DNA of 64,000 nucleotides. Source: Clostridia bacterium (GTDB lineage: Bacteria > Bacillota > Clostridia > Christensenellales > Aristaeellaceae). A program made the translations under genes and the position numbers. Of this stretch, positions 27,911 to 37,000 are shown in pieces; the first letter of the stretch is position 1, and every line of letters starts with the position of its first letter. The notes beneath the pieces were generated by a model. That model worked only from the letters and a program-made list of their open reading frames with translations, did no database searches and was not told where the DNA came from. The stretch spans positions 1 to 64,000 of the forward strand of contig JAFXVJ010000005.1 in assembly GCA_017524615.1 (NCBI GenBank). Direction: 5' to 3'.

Positions 27911-29440
27911 ATGCGGAAAGGGATCGCGCTGGTTTTGGCTGTCTTGCTGATGCTGAGCTGCGCGCTGGGCGCGGCGGAGGGGGACACCGTTGTGTACCTG
28001 TCTGATTTTTCGGAGGGGGCCGACGGCTGGTATGCCCGCTCGATGGGCAGCGCCTCGGTGGATGTGCAGGACGGCTGCCTGCTCATCGTAGGCCGCCAGA
28101 GCAATTGGAATTCTCCCGGACGGGATTTCGATCTGGTGCCGGGCGCCCGATACCTGCTCAGCGTGCAGGTGCGCCAGGAGCAGACGGACAGCGCGGATTT
28201 CATGATCTCCGTAGCCCACACCGCGGGCGGAGTGGAAAGCTATGAAAACCTGGCCCGGGGCACCGCCGCCCGAAATGAATGGGTCACCCTGACGGGCGCC
28301 TATACCGCCGGCACCTATGACCGGTTCGTGCTCTACGTGGAAACCACCAACGCCCCGGAATTGGATTTCGCCATGCGGGATTTCAAGGTGGAAGCGCCGG
28401 ACGGCATCCCGGGCGCCGTGGAAGAGGAGGAGCCGCTGCCCTCCCTGAAGGAGATTTACGCCGATTCCTTTGATTTCGGCGCCTGTGTGAACCGTATGCA
28501 GGCCACCAACGCCGCGACCATGGAATTTTGCCTGTCCCAGTTCAGCATCCTGACCCCCGAAAACGAGCTGAAGCCCGACGCTGTATTGGATGTGGCCGCC
28601 AGCCGCCGTCTGGCCACGGAGGACGAAACTGCCGTGGCCGTGCACTTCGACGCAGCCCGTCCGCTGCTGAATTTCGCCCGGGACAACGGGGTGAAGATCC
28701 ACGGCCATGTGCTGGTGTGGCACGGCCAGACCCCCGAAGCGTTCTTCCACGAGGGCTATGATCCCGCCCGGCCTCTGGTGTCCCGGGAAGTGATGCTGGC
28801 GCGGATGGAAAACTATATCCACGCGGTGTTTTCCGGCCTGGAGGAAAATTATCCCGGCGTGGTGGTGTCCTGGGACGTGGTCAATGAGGCCATCGACGAT
28901 GGCACCAACCGGCTGCGCAATTCCAACTGGATGAAGACGGTGGGCGATGATTTCGTGGCCCGGGCCTTTGAATACGCCCGGAAATACGCGCCGGAAGGCA
29001 CCCTGCTCTATTACAACGATTACAACACCGCCATGACCGGCAAGCTGAACGGCATCGTGAAGCTGCTGGAAAGCCTGATTCCCGAGGGCAATATCGACGG
29101 CTATGGCTTCCAGATGCACCACAGCCTTTCTTTCCCCTCCCTGGCGCAGATCTCCGCCGCCGTGGACCGGGTGGCGGCCCTGGGCCTGCGGCTGCGCATC
29201 AGCGAAATGGATATCGGCGTGCCGGATACCGGCGAGAACAGCCTCGCCAAGCAAGCCCAGATGTATGCTGCCATCATGCGCATGGCCCTGGCCCACAGCG
29301 ACCAATTCGAGGCCGTACAGGTGTGGGGCATCGCCGACAGCCAGAGCTGGCGCGCCGGCGATTATCCCCTGCTGTTCGACGCGGCACGCCGTCCCAAGCC
29401 CGCCTTCTGGGCCGTGGCGAATCCTGATTCGGTGCAATGA
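27911..29440 (+). CDS. Secreted GH10 endo-xylanase with N-terminal carbohydrate-binding domain
   Basis: Cleaves internal beta-1,4 bonds of xylan by a retaining mechanism. The 509-aa protein has a signal sequence (1 to about 20) and a beta-sandwich carbohydrate-binding-like domain of the CBM4/9/22 kind (about 24-165). The GH10 TIM barrel (about 180-505) contains HGHVLVWHGQTP, the acid/base Glu326 in WDVVNE, and the nucleophile Glu432 in RISEMDIG. The ATG at 27911 starts the signal peptide with AAAGGA upstream. A Cys sits in the signal region (LMLSC), but the preceding residues are a poor lipobox. No other xylan gene is near, and the pairing with guanine deaminase looks incidental. Confidence 0.92.
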   Translation: MRKGIALVLAVLLMLSCALGAAEGDTVVYLSDFSEGADGWYARSMGSASVDVQDGCLLIVGRQSNWNSPGRDFDLVPGARYLLSVQVRQEQTDSADFMISVAHTAGGVESYENLARGTAARNEWVTLTGAYTAGTYDRFVLYVETTNAPELDFAMRDFKVEAPDGIPGAVEEEEPLPSLKEIYADSFDFGACVNRMQATNAATMEFCLSQFSILTPENELKPDAVLDVAASRRLATEDETAVAVHFDAARPLLNFARDNGVKIHGHVLVWHGQTPEAFFHEGYDPARPLVSREVMLARMENYIHAVFSGLEENYPGVVVSWDVVNEAIDDGTNRLRNSNWMKTVGDDFVARAFEYARKYAPEGTLLYYNDYNTAMTGKLNGIVKLLESLIPEGNIDGYGFQMHHSLSFPSLAQISAAVDRVAALGLRLRISEMDIGVPDTGENSLAKQAQMYAAIMRMALAHSDQFEAVQVWGIADSQSWRAGDYPLLFDAARRPKPAFWAVANPDSVQ

Positions 29441-29576
29441 GCCGGCATCTGGGCGGATTGCCGCCTGGTGGGAGCGGCGCCATGCTCCGCCATCCCTGCA
29501 AAAGCGAATAACAAACGGAATACTCCCCCTGATAAAGGAAGTATTTACGAATTGACCGGAAAAGTCGATAAAATTT

Positions 29577-29614
29577 GGCACGGGATCCCAACCGGATGGG
29601 TGGGATCCCGTGCC
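29577..29614 (+). terminator. Probable terminator hairpin downstream of the xylanase gene
   Basis: A perfect 14-bp stem (GGCACGGGATCCCA with its complement, 29577-29590 and 29601-29614) has a 10-nt loop and is followed by ATCTTTATT. The T-tract is short, so termination is likely but perhaps inefficient. It could act in both directions. Confidence 0.55.
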
Positions 29615-29683
29615 ATCTTTATTCGGAATAATGCGTTTGGGGACAGCCTCTTTTCCCCGTTATACGATTCGAGTTCTAAGATA

Positions 29684-29920
29684 AGGGACGACGGGGTGTT
29701 CTCTTTCGGAGCCCGAAAGAGAACCAGAAAGGGCGCTATAACGGCGGTGGTCATCGTATAGCTTCTGGCCCGGCCGCTGAAAGCGGCCATCCCGGATGCA
29801 TTGCATCCGGGGAAAGCCGGGGAATCATCCACAGGGAAAAGCTCGTTTTTCTCTGAGGATGATCCCCCGGCTTTCATTGGGCCAGAAGCGTCAAACATTC
29901 GCAATCCCAGCGTAACACGC
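29684..29920 (+). repeat. Dispersed repeat R1, copy B
   Basis: Same element as 1-205 (opposite strand) and 40995-41257. It contains the CTTTCGGAGCCCGAAAG and GGCCGCTGAAAGCGGCC hairpins. The long stem-forming pair CTGAGGATGATCCCCCGG and its near-complement is partly decayed here. The flank continues with GC-rich palindromes such as CCAGGGGATCATCCCCTGG (about 29969-29987). Confidence 0.8.
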
Positions 29921-30063
29921 GACGATTCCTTGGGTTTATCGATCAAGCAGCTTTGCGAGGAGTGGGTCCAGGGGATCATCCCCTGGCGCGGGGTACAGGG
30001 GCCGCGTAGGCCCCTGCCTCGTCCTCCTCTTCTTATCTATCTCTTTGCGATTTGTGTTTTATA

Positions 30064-30110
30064 ATCTTAACAGATTTGGGATGGATTGACGCCCAAAGAT
30101 CTAAGATTTT
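30064..30110. repeat. Short palindromic repeat R4, uninterrupted copy
   Basis: Imperfect palindrome AATCTTAACAGATTTGGG...CCCAAAGATCTAAGATT. The copy at 211-336 is split by an 80-bp insert, so this is the empty-site reference. A right half also appears near 39609-39626. Confidence 0.6.
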
Positions 30111-30182
30111 GGAAGAATAGTTTTATTTTCCGTATCCTGTTGCGGCAGCTCCATAACACGCGCGCTTCCGTTATATGCGGTA

Positions 30183-30749
30183 TTATTTGATGCCGTATAC
30201 GAGGATCCCGGCTGCGGCGGAAATTCCAATCAGTCCGATGGGCGAAATCCCCTTTTTCAGCACCTTTCCTGAGCCGAAGTAGATCGCCGCAAGAACACCT
30301 GTCAGCAGAATCGCGGCAGTGTTTTCCGAAAACGCGCCGATATTCCCCACGCTGTGCTGAACGATCATGTAAACGCCCGTTGCGAGAATGATCCCAACGA
30401 TGCACGGCTTCATTCCTCGCAGAACAGCCTGCACGTACGGATTTTTCAGCAGCCTTTTCAGCAGCGCCATGATGAGCGGGATGATGATGAAAGAGGGCAG
30501 CACCACCGCCGTTGTTGCGATCAGCGCACCCAAGAGCCCTGCCTGTGAGCTTCCCACATAGGTCGCCAGATTCACCATGATGGGCCCGGGCGTGCTTTCG
30601 CTGACCGCGATCATGTACGTCAGCATGTCATCCCCGAGCCAGCCATAGGACATGACCACATCCCGGATCAGCGGGATTGCTCCATACGCCCCGCCAAACG
30701 CAAACAGCCCCACCTTCAGAAAGCCGAGAAACAAATCCAGGCAGATCAT
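30183..30749 (-). CDS. Chromate transporter family protein, second half
   Basis: A 188-aa membrane protein of the CHR (chromate ion transporter) family, short half-length type. It shows the FAFGGAYGAIPLI motif near the N-terminus and ESTPGPIMVNLATYVG near residue 50, both family hallmarks. Short CHR proteins work as heterologous pairs, and the partner gene lies just upstream with a 4-bp overlap (30746-30749). The family exports chromate or moves related oxyanions; with no chromate source implied here, sulfate- or molybdate-like anions are equally possible. Confidence 0.88.
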   Translation of the reverse strand: MICLDLFLGFLKVGLFAFGGAYGAIPLIRDVVMSYGWLGDDMLTYMIAVSESTPGPIMVNLATYVGSSQAGLLGALIATTAVVLPSFIIIPLIMALLKRLLKNPYVQAVLRGMKPCIVGIILATGVYMIVQHSVGNIGAFSENTAAILLTGVLAAIYFGSGKVLKKGISPIGLIGISAAAGILVYGIK

Positions 30750-31321
30750 TTGTCCGCACCCGCCTTCCCCCTATTCCGCTCACACAGGAAGATGACAAGG
30801 CTGACGGCCGCCGCGATCAGCATCAGTGTGACAGAAGAAATATGCGCCGCAAACATGTCGATGAGCAGCATCGCAGCGAAGGAGCAGGCCATGATGGCCA
30901 TCGTGACCGGCTTCTTTTGCATTTTCCTGATCATTTTGATCGCCGCGTCGAGAATCAGAATGCCGACGGCAATCTTGATCCCCATAAACGCATGGGCGAT
31001 CCATGCGATTTCCAGGAAATGATCCAGGAACATGGAGATCAGGAAAATGATACAGAAAGAGGGGAGCACCATGCCGACCGTCGCCGCGGTCGCTCCGGCC
31101 AGCCCCTTTTTCCTGTAACCGACGAAGGTCGCGCAATTGATGGCGATGGGGCCGGGCGTGGATTCCGCAATCACCGTGACGTCCATCATCTCATCGTGGG
31201 TGATCCAGCGTTTCTTTTCCACGCAGGCGTTTTCTATCAGCGAAATCATGGCATATCCGCCGCCGAAGGTGAACAGCCCGATTTTCGCAAATGTCAGGAA
31301 TAGATCCAGCAATATGTTCAT
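30746..31321 (-). CDS. Chromate transporter family protein, first half
   Basis: A 191-aa partner of the preceding entry. Motifs FTFGGGYAMISLIE and ESTPGPIAINCATFVG occupy the same relative positions, and five to six helices follow. It starts three bases after the stop of the HTH/NifX-like regulator gene, so all three genes form one transcript. The physical linkage suggests the regulator senses a metal or oxyanion that the CHR pair moves. Confidence 0.88.
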   Translation of the reverse strand: MNILLDLFLTFAKIGLFTFGGGYAMISLIENACVEKKRWITHDEMMDVTVIAESTPGPIAINCATFVGYRKKGLAGATAATVGMVLPSFCIIFLISMFLDHFLEIAWIAHAFMGIKIAVGILILDAAIKMIRKMQKKPVTMAIMACSFAAMLLIDMFAAHISSVTLMLIAAAVSLVIFLCERNRGKAGADK

Positions 31322-31324
31322 CTG

Positions 31325-32131
31325 TCAATCCCTTTGGCATGGGCCGTGGCCGCACCCGTCGCTGCCGCGGCGGCATTCGCCCGCGCGGCGGCTGCGTTCG
31401 CAGTCTTCATCACCGGGTTTGTGCCCGCCCTCATGATGATGGCCGCACGCGCCTTCGGGGTGTTCGTGATGATGATCGCAGCGGGCGTCCGGATCATATT
31501 CCAGCGTTCCTTCCGCGAGCGCCTTCGCCGCCGCATCCGCATCTCCCTGCACACCGGCATAGAGCCTGATCCCCGCGTCGGTCAGCGCCATCTGGGCGCC
31601 CATTCCGATACCGCCGCAGATCAGCGCGTCGGCCTTGGCCGCCCGGAGGAAACCGGCCAACGCGCCATGCCCGCTTCCGTTGGTATCTACAATCTGTTCG
31701 TCGGCAATCCTTCCGTCTGCAACATCGTACAGCTTGAACTGTACGGTATGGCCGAAATGCTGGAAAACCTCTCCGTTTTCGTAGGGAATTGCGATTCTCA
31801 TCGTTCTGCTTCCTTTCTCCATGATTTCCTGATGGATTTCAACCGGTTCATATTCGCAGCATCCACCTGTGATCAGCAGCCGCTTTCCGTGAACGAGCGC
31901 GTTCGCAACCTTCCTGCGCGCGCTGTCGTAGATCGCCGTGACCGTTGTCCGGGCAATGCGCATCCGGATGGCGCAGGCTTCCTGCGTGAGCCCTTCGTCG
32001 TCCAAAAGCCTCAGCGCTTCAAATTCATCCACCGTCATCCTGACGGTCTCATCGGCTGCCGTATCATCCGGCGAGAAACTGCGGTAAACGGGCATCTGCG
32101 CTATTCTGCGGCATCTGACGGGCCTTGGCAT
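31325..32131 (-). CDS. DUF134 (UPF0251) HTH protein fused to a NifX/NafY-like domain
   Basis: A 268-aa two-domain protein. The N-terminal part (1 to about 110) is the UPF0251/DUF134 family: MPRPVRCRR start, TVDEFEALRLLD and a sigma-like helix-turn-helix with EACAIRMRIARTTV. The middle (about 110-215) is a dinitrogenase iron-molybdenum cofactor biosynthesis domain (AIPYENGEVFQHFGH...). The C-terminal 55 or so residues are extremely His/Cys/Glu-rich and should bind metal. I chose the second ATG (32131) because AAAGGAG is six bases before it; the first ATG directly abuts the ribosome site. It probably autoregulates and responds to a metal or oxyanion cofactor. Confidence 0.85.
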   Translation of the reverse strand: MPRPVRCRRIAQMPVYRSFSPDDTAADETVRMTVDEFEALRLLDDEGLTQEACAIRMRIARTTVTAIYDSARRKVANALVHGKRLLITGGCCEYEPVEIHQEIMEKGSRTMRIAIPYENGEVFQHFGHTVQFKLYDVADGRIADEQIVDTNGSGHGALAGFLRAAKADALICGGIGMGAQMALTDAGIRLYAGVQGDADAAAKALAEGTLEYDPDARCDHHHEHPEGACGHHHEGGHKPGDEDCERSRRAGECRRGSDGCGHGPCQRD

Positions 32132-32163
32132 AAGCATCTCCTTTCCGACATCTGCTGATAATC

Positions 32164-32192
32164 ATGATACGCCTTTTAATGACATATGTCAA
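32164..32192 (-). promoter_or_regulatory. Promoter of the DUF134-chromate transporter operon
   Basis: On the minus strand TTGACA (32187-32192) lies 17 bp from TATCAT (32164-32169). A perfect 12-bp palindrome TGACATATGTCA (32180-32191) overlaps the -35 box and is a plausible operator. Confidence 0.65.
32180..32191. promoter_or_regulatory. Candidate operator palindrome
   Basis: TGACATATGTCA is fully palindromic and covers most of the -35 region of the preceding promoter. The HTH protein encoded first in that operon is the natural candidate to bind it. Confidence 0.4.
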
Positions 32193-32218
32193 TATCAAAA
32201 GAACGGAAAGTATAGCTT

Positions 32219-32442
32219 ATACTATACTCAAATTAAAATAGCAAGTAAAAGAGTAAAACGCTCCTGTCATCCCGAGCGGAGTGGAGCGAGAGCGGAACGA
32301 AGTCGAGGGATCTTTGAGAAACAGATTACTCCCAGCAGCATATTACCCAGTTTCCAGATCCCTCCGCTCCGCTTCGCTTCGGTCGGGATGACATTGTAAC
32401 TTCATCTATCTTCCTTGCCGATTTTATTTGAGAATAGTATTA
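32219..32442 (+). mobile_element. MITE-like element R2, copy 1
   Basis: A 224-bp AT-ended element. Its ends, ATACTATACTCAAATTAAAAT and the complement of ATTTTATTTGAGAATAGTATTA, form an imperfect terminal inverted repeat. The interior is a large palindrome built on GTCATCCCGAGCGGAGTGG and its complement. A nearly identical inverted copy lies at 40754-40988. No coding capacity. TA at both ends suggests a TA target. Confidence 0.75.
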
Positions 32443-32774
32443 CAGACAGCCCGCAGGCACGCGGACAAAGCATCCTACGGCCCTTCATTTTTTCTCTGAA
32501 CGGACCGGCCGGAAACAAATCAAGGCGGAAGAGCCGCGGGATATCCTCCCCGGTCCTTCCGCCTTGCCTGACGGAACTTCTGATCGTTGTTTTCGCTTAT
32601 ACGAAACTCTGATGAAAAGGAGCTAAGATTTTCGAGCCATTTTTTGTTCTGGCAAAGATGAGTGGAGAGAGGCATAGCAGCGCTGCGTTGACCGGAATGA
32701 AGCGCAGCCAGGGCGAAAAAGGGCCGAAAAGATATTTCCTTCTAAACAGAATTCAGTATTATCTGCCAGGCGAA
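32443..32774. other. Non-coding gap with a decayed repeat (R3, about 32641-32722)
   Basis: No convincing gene. A stem CAAGGCGGAA/TTCCGCCTTG lies at 32521-32566. The block at about 32641-32722 (TTTTTGTTCTGGCAAAG ... AGCAGCGCTGCGTTGACCGGA) is a diverged copy of the insert at 234-313. Confidence 0.5.
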
Positions 32775-34262
32775 TCAAATGCCTTCCGTCCGAATGATGA
32801 ACAGCGTAGCCGCCGCCGAATCGTTCAGATAGCCGTCATAATGCAGGCTCAGGACTGCCTTCGCCCGATCCAGGATTTCCCGCACGTCGCCATCCAGGTA
32901 TCCGGTCAGCTTTTGCACAGCCTGCTGATCGAAGGCCGTCAGGCCGGTTTTCAGCTGCCCCATGCCGGCGTTCAACTGAACTGCGCCGGCAGCAAGTTCG
33001 CCCATCCCGGAATTGACGGTTTTCACGCCGGAATTCACTTGACCGGCGCCATCGGCGACTTTCTTCGCGCCCTGGGCGGCCTGGTCCACCCCCGCGGTGT
33101 ACTGGGCGAGGCCATCGCAGAACGCCTGAACGCCCGCCAGCTGAGCCCGGAGGGTTTCCAGTTTCTCGTACGCTTCGCTCTGCGTCCCCGCCTGATGGAC
33201 ATCTTCCGCCGCTTCTTCGGAAGGCGCCGCGTCTGTCCGGGCGGAATCGCCGACCTGCGCTGCGGTCAGCAGAGCGGTTTCCAGTCTGTCGATTTCTTCA
33301 TTGTAGTTTTCCAGTGTCAGCGGGATCATTTCAACGCCTGCCGCGGCGAAAGCGTCCGCGGACGCGGACAGCGTCGCGTTGACCGTTTCCAGAATGGCTG
33401 CGGTCATCTGATCCGCGCCGGCGGTCAGGGCGGCGCTGTTTTCGTTCAGCGCCTGCAGCCCTTCGGAGAGAGAAGAGGCGCCGGTATTGAGCGCATCCGC
33501 GCCGGCGGCAAGCATCACCGTGCCCAAGGCCAGCTTGCTGGCGCCCGCCTGCAGCTTGCCCGTTCCGTCAGCCAGCTGATCCGCGCCGGAGGTCAGCTGC
33601 GCCATGGCGTCCTTCAGCTGACCGCTGACGCTGTCCAGATCCAGGCTGAAGGGAAGCCCGGCGTCCGCCATGCCTGCGGGAATACCCGTGACCACGGTAT
33701 ATGCGCCCTCGCTCCTGAAGTTGGTCACATCCGCGCTGATTTCCGCGCTTGCGGGGAGGGTGAATGTCCCCTTCAGATCCTCATAGCCTCCCGCGTTCAT
33801 GGCTTCGCCGAGCCCGGGCAGGCCGAAGCATACCGCAGCGCTGATCCGGCCGATGTCGATCACCTTGCCGTTCGTCACTTCCACATTGGCATACACATCC
33901 CTGCCCAGCGGCAGCACCGTGGCCGCGAGCAGCGGGATGGGCATTTCGACCTGCTCGCCCTTGACCTCGGCCATCCCCGTCAGGGCGCTGGCGTAGTCGA
34001 TCCGGATCACCAGACGGCCGCTCTTGCCGGCCAGATCGGCGGGCGCGATTTCCTGGCCGTCCAGCTCGTAACGGAAGCTGACGGTGAAAGGCAGGGCTTC
34101 GTCGCGGTCGCTTCCGTTCACGATCACCCGCCGGGGCTGGCCCTGGGCGTCCGCCAGGACGTACACCGTTTCTTTTTCATCTTCAGCCAGCGCCGTTGCG
34201 GCGCTCATGGTCAGCAGCATCACCATCAGCACGCACAGGCTGCGTTTCAGATTCCGTTTCAT
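32775..34262 (-). CDS. Secreted YhgE/Pip-like coiled-coil protein, partner of MMPL exporter
   Basis: A 495-aa exported protein. The signal peptide (1 to about 27, ending ATALAEDE) precedes a beta-rich N-terminal domain (about 28-200). From about 215 a heptad-like Ala/Gly-rich region repeats units such as GADQLADGTGKLQAGASKLA, typical of the YhgE/Pip and X-X-X-Leu-X-X-Gly repeat proteins encoded beside MMPL transporters. I chose the ATG at 34262 for the signal peptide; the longer frame overlaps the preceding gene. It follows the MMPL gene by 14 bp. It probably forms a cell-surface extension of the exporter. Confidence 0.78.
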   Translation of the reverse strand: MKRNLKRSLCVLMVMLLTMSAATALAEDEKETVYVLADAQGQPRRVIVNGSDRDEALPFTVSFRYELDGQEIAPADLAGKSGRLVIRIDYASALTGMAEVKGEQVEMPIPLLAATVLPLGRDVYANVEVTNGKVIDIGRISAAVCFGLPGLGEAMNAGGYEDLKGTFTLPASAEISADVTNFRSEGAYTVVTGIPAGMADAGLPFSLDLDSVSGQLKDAMAQLTSGADQLADGTGKLQAGASKLALGTVMLAAGADALNTGASSLSEGLQALNENSAALTAGADQMTAAILETVNATLSASADAFAAAGVEMIPLTLENYNEEIDRLETALLTAAQVGDSARTDAAPSEEAAEDVHQAGTQSEAYEKLETLRAQLAGVQAFCDGLAQYTAGVDQAAQGAKKVADGAGQVNSGVKTVNSGMGELAAGAVQLNAGMGQLKTGLTAFDQQAVQKLTGYLDGDVREILDRAKAVLSLHYDGYLNDSAAATLFIIRTEGI

Positions 34263-34276
34263 ATCCGATCTCTCCT

Positions 34277-36346
34277 TTATGATTTTGTTTTCATGCCCAG
34301 GGTGGTATGCCGGATGAGGCCGTCGCACAGCATCAGCAGCGCAGGCAGGAACAGCAGCACGCATACCATGCTGATCAAAGCGCCCCGCGACAGGAGGATG
34401 CACATGGACCGCACGATGTCGATCCGGGAATACGCGGCCACGCCGAAGGTAGCGGCGAACAGCCCCATGGAGCTTACGATGATGGAAGGCGTGGAAGCGG
34501 TCAGGGCGGCGGTCACGGCGTCCTTTTTGCTCTTGCCCGACGTGCGCTCTTCTTTGTAGCGCGTGGTCATCAGGATGGCGTAGTCCACCGTGGCGCCCAG
34601 CTGGATGGTGCTGATGATGATAGGCGCGATGAAGGGCAGCGACTGGCCCATATAATGCGGGATGCCCAGGTTGATGAAGATGGCCAGTTCAATGACGGAT
34701 ACCAAGAGGAAGGGCAGCGACACGCTTTTTTCCACCAGCAGGATGATCACGAAGATGGCCGCGATGGAAACCAGGCTGACCACCTGGAAATCGTGATCGG
34801 TGATCTCCACCATATCCTTGGTGCAGGGCGCTTCGCCGATCAGCATGCCGCTGGGGTCATATTTCTTCAGGATGGCGTTCAGCGCGTCCACCTGCCTGCC
34901 CACGGCGTCGCTGGCCACATGGTATTCGGAATTCATCAAAAGCAGCTCCCAGCGGTCGCTCTGCAGCAGGCCGGTCACCGATGGGGGCAGCATTTCCTTG
35001 GGCACGCTGTCGCCCAGCAGGGTTTCCAGTCCCAGCACGTACTGGATGCCGTCCACCTTTTCCATTTCGTCGATCATGGCGGCCACATCCTTCTGGGGCA
35101 GCTTCGCGTCCACTAGCGCCATGTGAGTAGTGGAAACGTCGAATTCCTCCCGCAGTCTGCTGTTGGCGATCACAAAGTCGATATCCCTGGGCAGGCAGTC
35201 GGCCATATCGTAATAGACTTCATTGCTGGTTTGCCGGTATCCGTTCCACGCGGGCCAGATGAGCAGAGCGAGGATCGCCAGAAGAACGGGGAAAGCCTTC
35301 ACAATGCCCCGGGCGAACGCACCCATACGCGGGATGATGGAGCGGTGCTTGGTCTTCTGCAGGGGCTTATCCAGCAGCAGGATCAGCGCGGGCAGCACCG
35401 TCACGCAGGAGATGACGCCCAGCAGCACGCCCTTGGCCATCACCAGGCCCAGGTCGCGGCCCAGCAGATAACTCATAAAGCACAGCGCGATAAAGCCCGC
35501 AATGGTGGTCAGGGAGCTGCCCACCACCGACGTCATCGTTTCCCGGATGGCCAGCGCCATGGCTTCCAGCCGGTCGTCCGTCTTCGCGCGCTGCTCATTG
35601 TAGGCGTTCCACAGGAAGATGGAATAGTCCATGGTCACGGCCAATTGCAGCACGGCGGCCAGGGCCTTGGTGATGTAGGAAATCTCCCCCAGGAAATAAT
35701 TGGTGCCCATGTTGATGAGGATGGCTAGGCCGATATTGGCCAGGAACACGAAGGGCACCAGCCAGCCGTCCAGGAAGATCATCATGGCGGCGCAGGCCAG
35801 GGCCACGGCGATGCCCACGTAAATGGGCTCTTCCCGCTCGCACAGGTCCTTCAGGTCCGTTACCAGCGCGGACATGCCGGAAACGAAGCACTGCCTGCCC
35901 GCGATCGCCCGGATTTCACGGATGGCGGTCATGGTTTCGTCCGCCGAGGTGGAAGTGTCAAAGAACACCGCCATCAGCGTGGCATTCTCCGTGTTGAACG
36001 CGCTGTACAGCTTCTCCGGCAGCATTTCCTTGGGCAGGGACAAATCGAAAAAGCTGGTGTACCAGATCACCGACTCCACGTGCTCCACGCCCTCGATTTT
36101 CGTTTTCAGGGCGGCCACGTCGCTGTCGGGCATGTTTTCCACCACGAGGAAGGAAAACGCGCCTTTGCCGAAATCCTCCATCAGCATGTTCTGCCCGATC
36201 ACCGTGTCCATATCCGCCGGCAGGTAATCCAGCATATCGTAATTGATGCGCGTGCGCGCCATCCCCACCACGGAGGGGATCAGCAGCAGCACCGCAAGAA
36301 TCAGGATCGCGGCGCGGTTTTTTACAACTGCTCTCGCAAAACGCAT
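34277..36346 (-). CDS. MMPL/RND family exporter
   Basis: A 689-aa RND-superfamily membrane protein of the MMPL type. Helix 1 is at about 8-28, followed by an outer loop, a cluster of five helices, a second outer loop beginning near residue 380, and a second helix cluster. Family markers include AVTMDYSIFLWNAY and GATVDYAILMTTRYKE, with the Asp-Tyr proton-relay position in both halves. It is likely to export lipids or hydrophobic compounds using the proton gradient. Start choice: ATG at 36346, ten bases after GGAG; the ATG at 36355 lies too close to the ribosome site. It sits in an operon with the DUF308 protein and the YhgE-like protein. Confidence 0.88.
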   Translation of the reverse strand: MRFARAVVKNRAAILILAVLLLIPSVVGMARTRINYDMLDYLPADMDTVIGQNMLMEDFGKGAFSFLVVENMPDSDVAALKTKIEGVEHVESVIWYTSFFDLSLPKEMLPEKLYSAFNTENATLMAVFFDTSTSADETMTAIREIRAIAGRQCFVSGMSALVTDLKDLCEREEPIYVGIAVALACAAMMIFLDGWLVPFVFLANIGLAILINMGTNYFLGEISYITKALAAVLQLAVTMDYSIFLWNAYNEQRAKTDDRLEAMALAIRETMTSVVGSSLTTIAGFIALCFMSYLLGRDLGLVMAKGVLLGVISCVTVLPALILLLDKPLQKTKHRSIIPRMGAFARGIVKAFPVLLAILALLIWPAWNGYRQTSNEVYYDMADCLPRDIDFVIANSRLREEFDVSTTHMALVDAKLPQKDVAAMIDEMEKVDGIQYVLGLETLLGDSVPKEMLPPSVTGLLQSDRWELLLMNSEYHVASDAVGRQVDALNAILKKYDPSGMLIGEAPCTKDMVEITDHDFQVVSLVSIAAIFVIILLVEKSVSLPFLLVSVIELAIFINLGIPHYMGQSLPFIAPIIISTIQLGATVDYAILMTTRYKEERTSGKSKKDAVTAALTASTPSIIVSSMGLFAATFGVAAYSRIDIVRSMCILLSRGALISMVCVLLFLPALLMLCDGLIRHTTLGMKTKS

Positions 36347-36366
36347 GAGATCCATTCTCCTTTCCG

Positions 36367-36924
36367 TCAATCCATCGGCTGCGCCATGATTTTTATGGCG
36401 CACAGCGTTACACCCAGGTTCAGGATGCCTTGCGCCAGCAGCGAAACGCCCAGCAGGACAGTCAGCGTCAGCGCGCCGCTCATCGGGCTCATGACCATCA
36501 GCACGCCGCCTGCGCCTGCCAGCACAGCCAGCAGCAGGATCAGCCACCAGCTGCCCAGCCCGAAGCGTTTGGCGTCCAGCGCCGTCTGAATCCGGAACAG
36601 ACAGTCCGCCACGATTTCCACCCCCAGGATCACGCACAGCGTGCTCATGGCAAGCTGGGGACGCAACAGCACCACCAGGCCCAGCACCAGCAGGAACAGC
36701 CCGAAGGCCAAATCAAACTGGAACGCCAGACGGTACAGATCTTTTGAATAATAGCCAATCAGCTTTACGACGCCGAAAGCGATCAGGACGCATCCCACGA
36801 TGATCCCGATGGCCACTGCGGACAGATCGGGCTTCAGCATCAGCAAAAGCCCCAGCGCGCACAGCAGCAGCGACAGGATTAAAGACCCCGCTTTTGCCGC
36901 GCGGACCATGCTCGTTGATCTCAT
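36367..36924 (-). CDS. HdeD family (DUF308) membrane protein
   Basis: A 185-aa protein with six helices in three pairs, the internal repeat typical of DUF308/HdeD. HdeD is linked to acid resistance in enterics; in Firmicutes the role is unclear. It is the first gene of the MMPL operon, with the stop 20 bp before the exporter start. The ATG at 36924 follows AAAGGAGGGC. Confidence 0.85.
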   Translation of the reverse strand: MRSTSMVRAAKAGSLILSLLLCALGLLLMLKPDLSAVAIGIIVGCVLIAFGVVKLIGYYSKDLYRLAFQFDLAFGLFLLVLGLVVLLRPQLAMSTLCVILGVEIVADCLFRIQTALDAKRFGLGSWWLILLLAVLAGAGGVLMVMSPMSGALTLTVLLGVSLLAQGILNLGVTLCAIKIMAQPMD

Positions 36925-36953
36925 AAGCGCCCTCCTTTCCTGATGACGGCTTC

Positions 36954-36982
36954 ATTATACCAAGGCCGGCGCAAAGAAAAAA
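36954..36982 (-). promoter_or_regulatory. Promoter of the DUF308-MMPL operon (extended -10)
   Basis: On the minus strand TGGTATAAT gives an extended -10 (TATAAT at 36954-36959). The region 17 bp upstream is only T-rich. A perfect palindrome lies about 40 bp further upstream. Confidence 0.55.
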
Positions 36983-37000
36983 CGGACATCCGCGCCTGTA

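Noticed and set aside
29801..30064. 87-aa frame over repeat R1 and its flank
   Set aside because: Crosses the hairpins of R1 and is not kept in the other copies.
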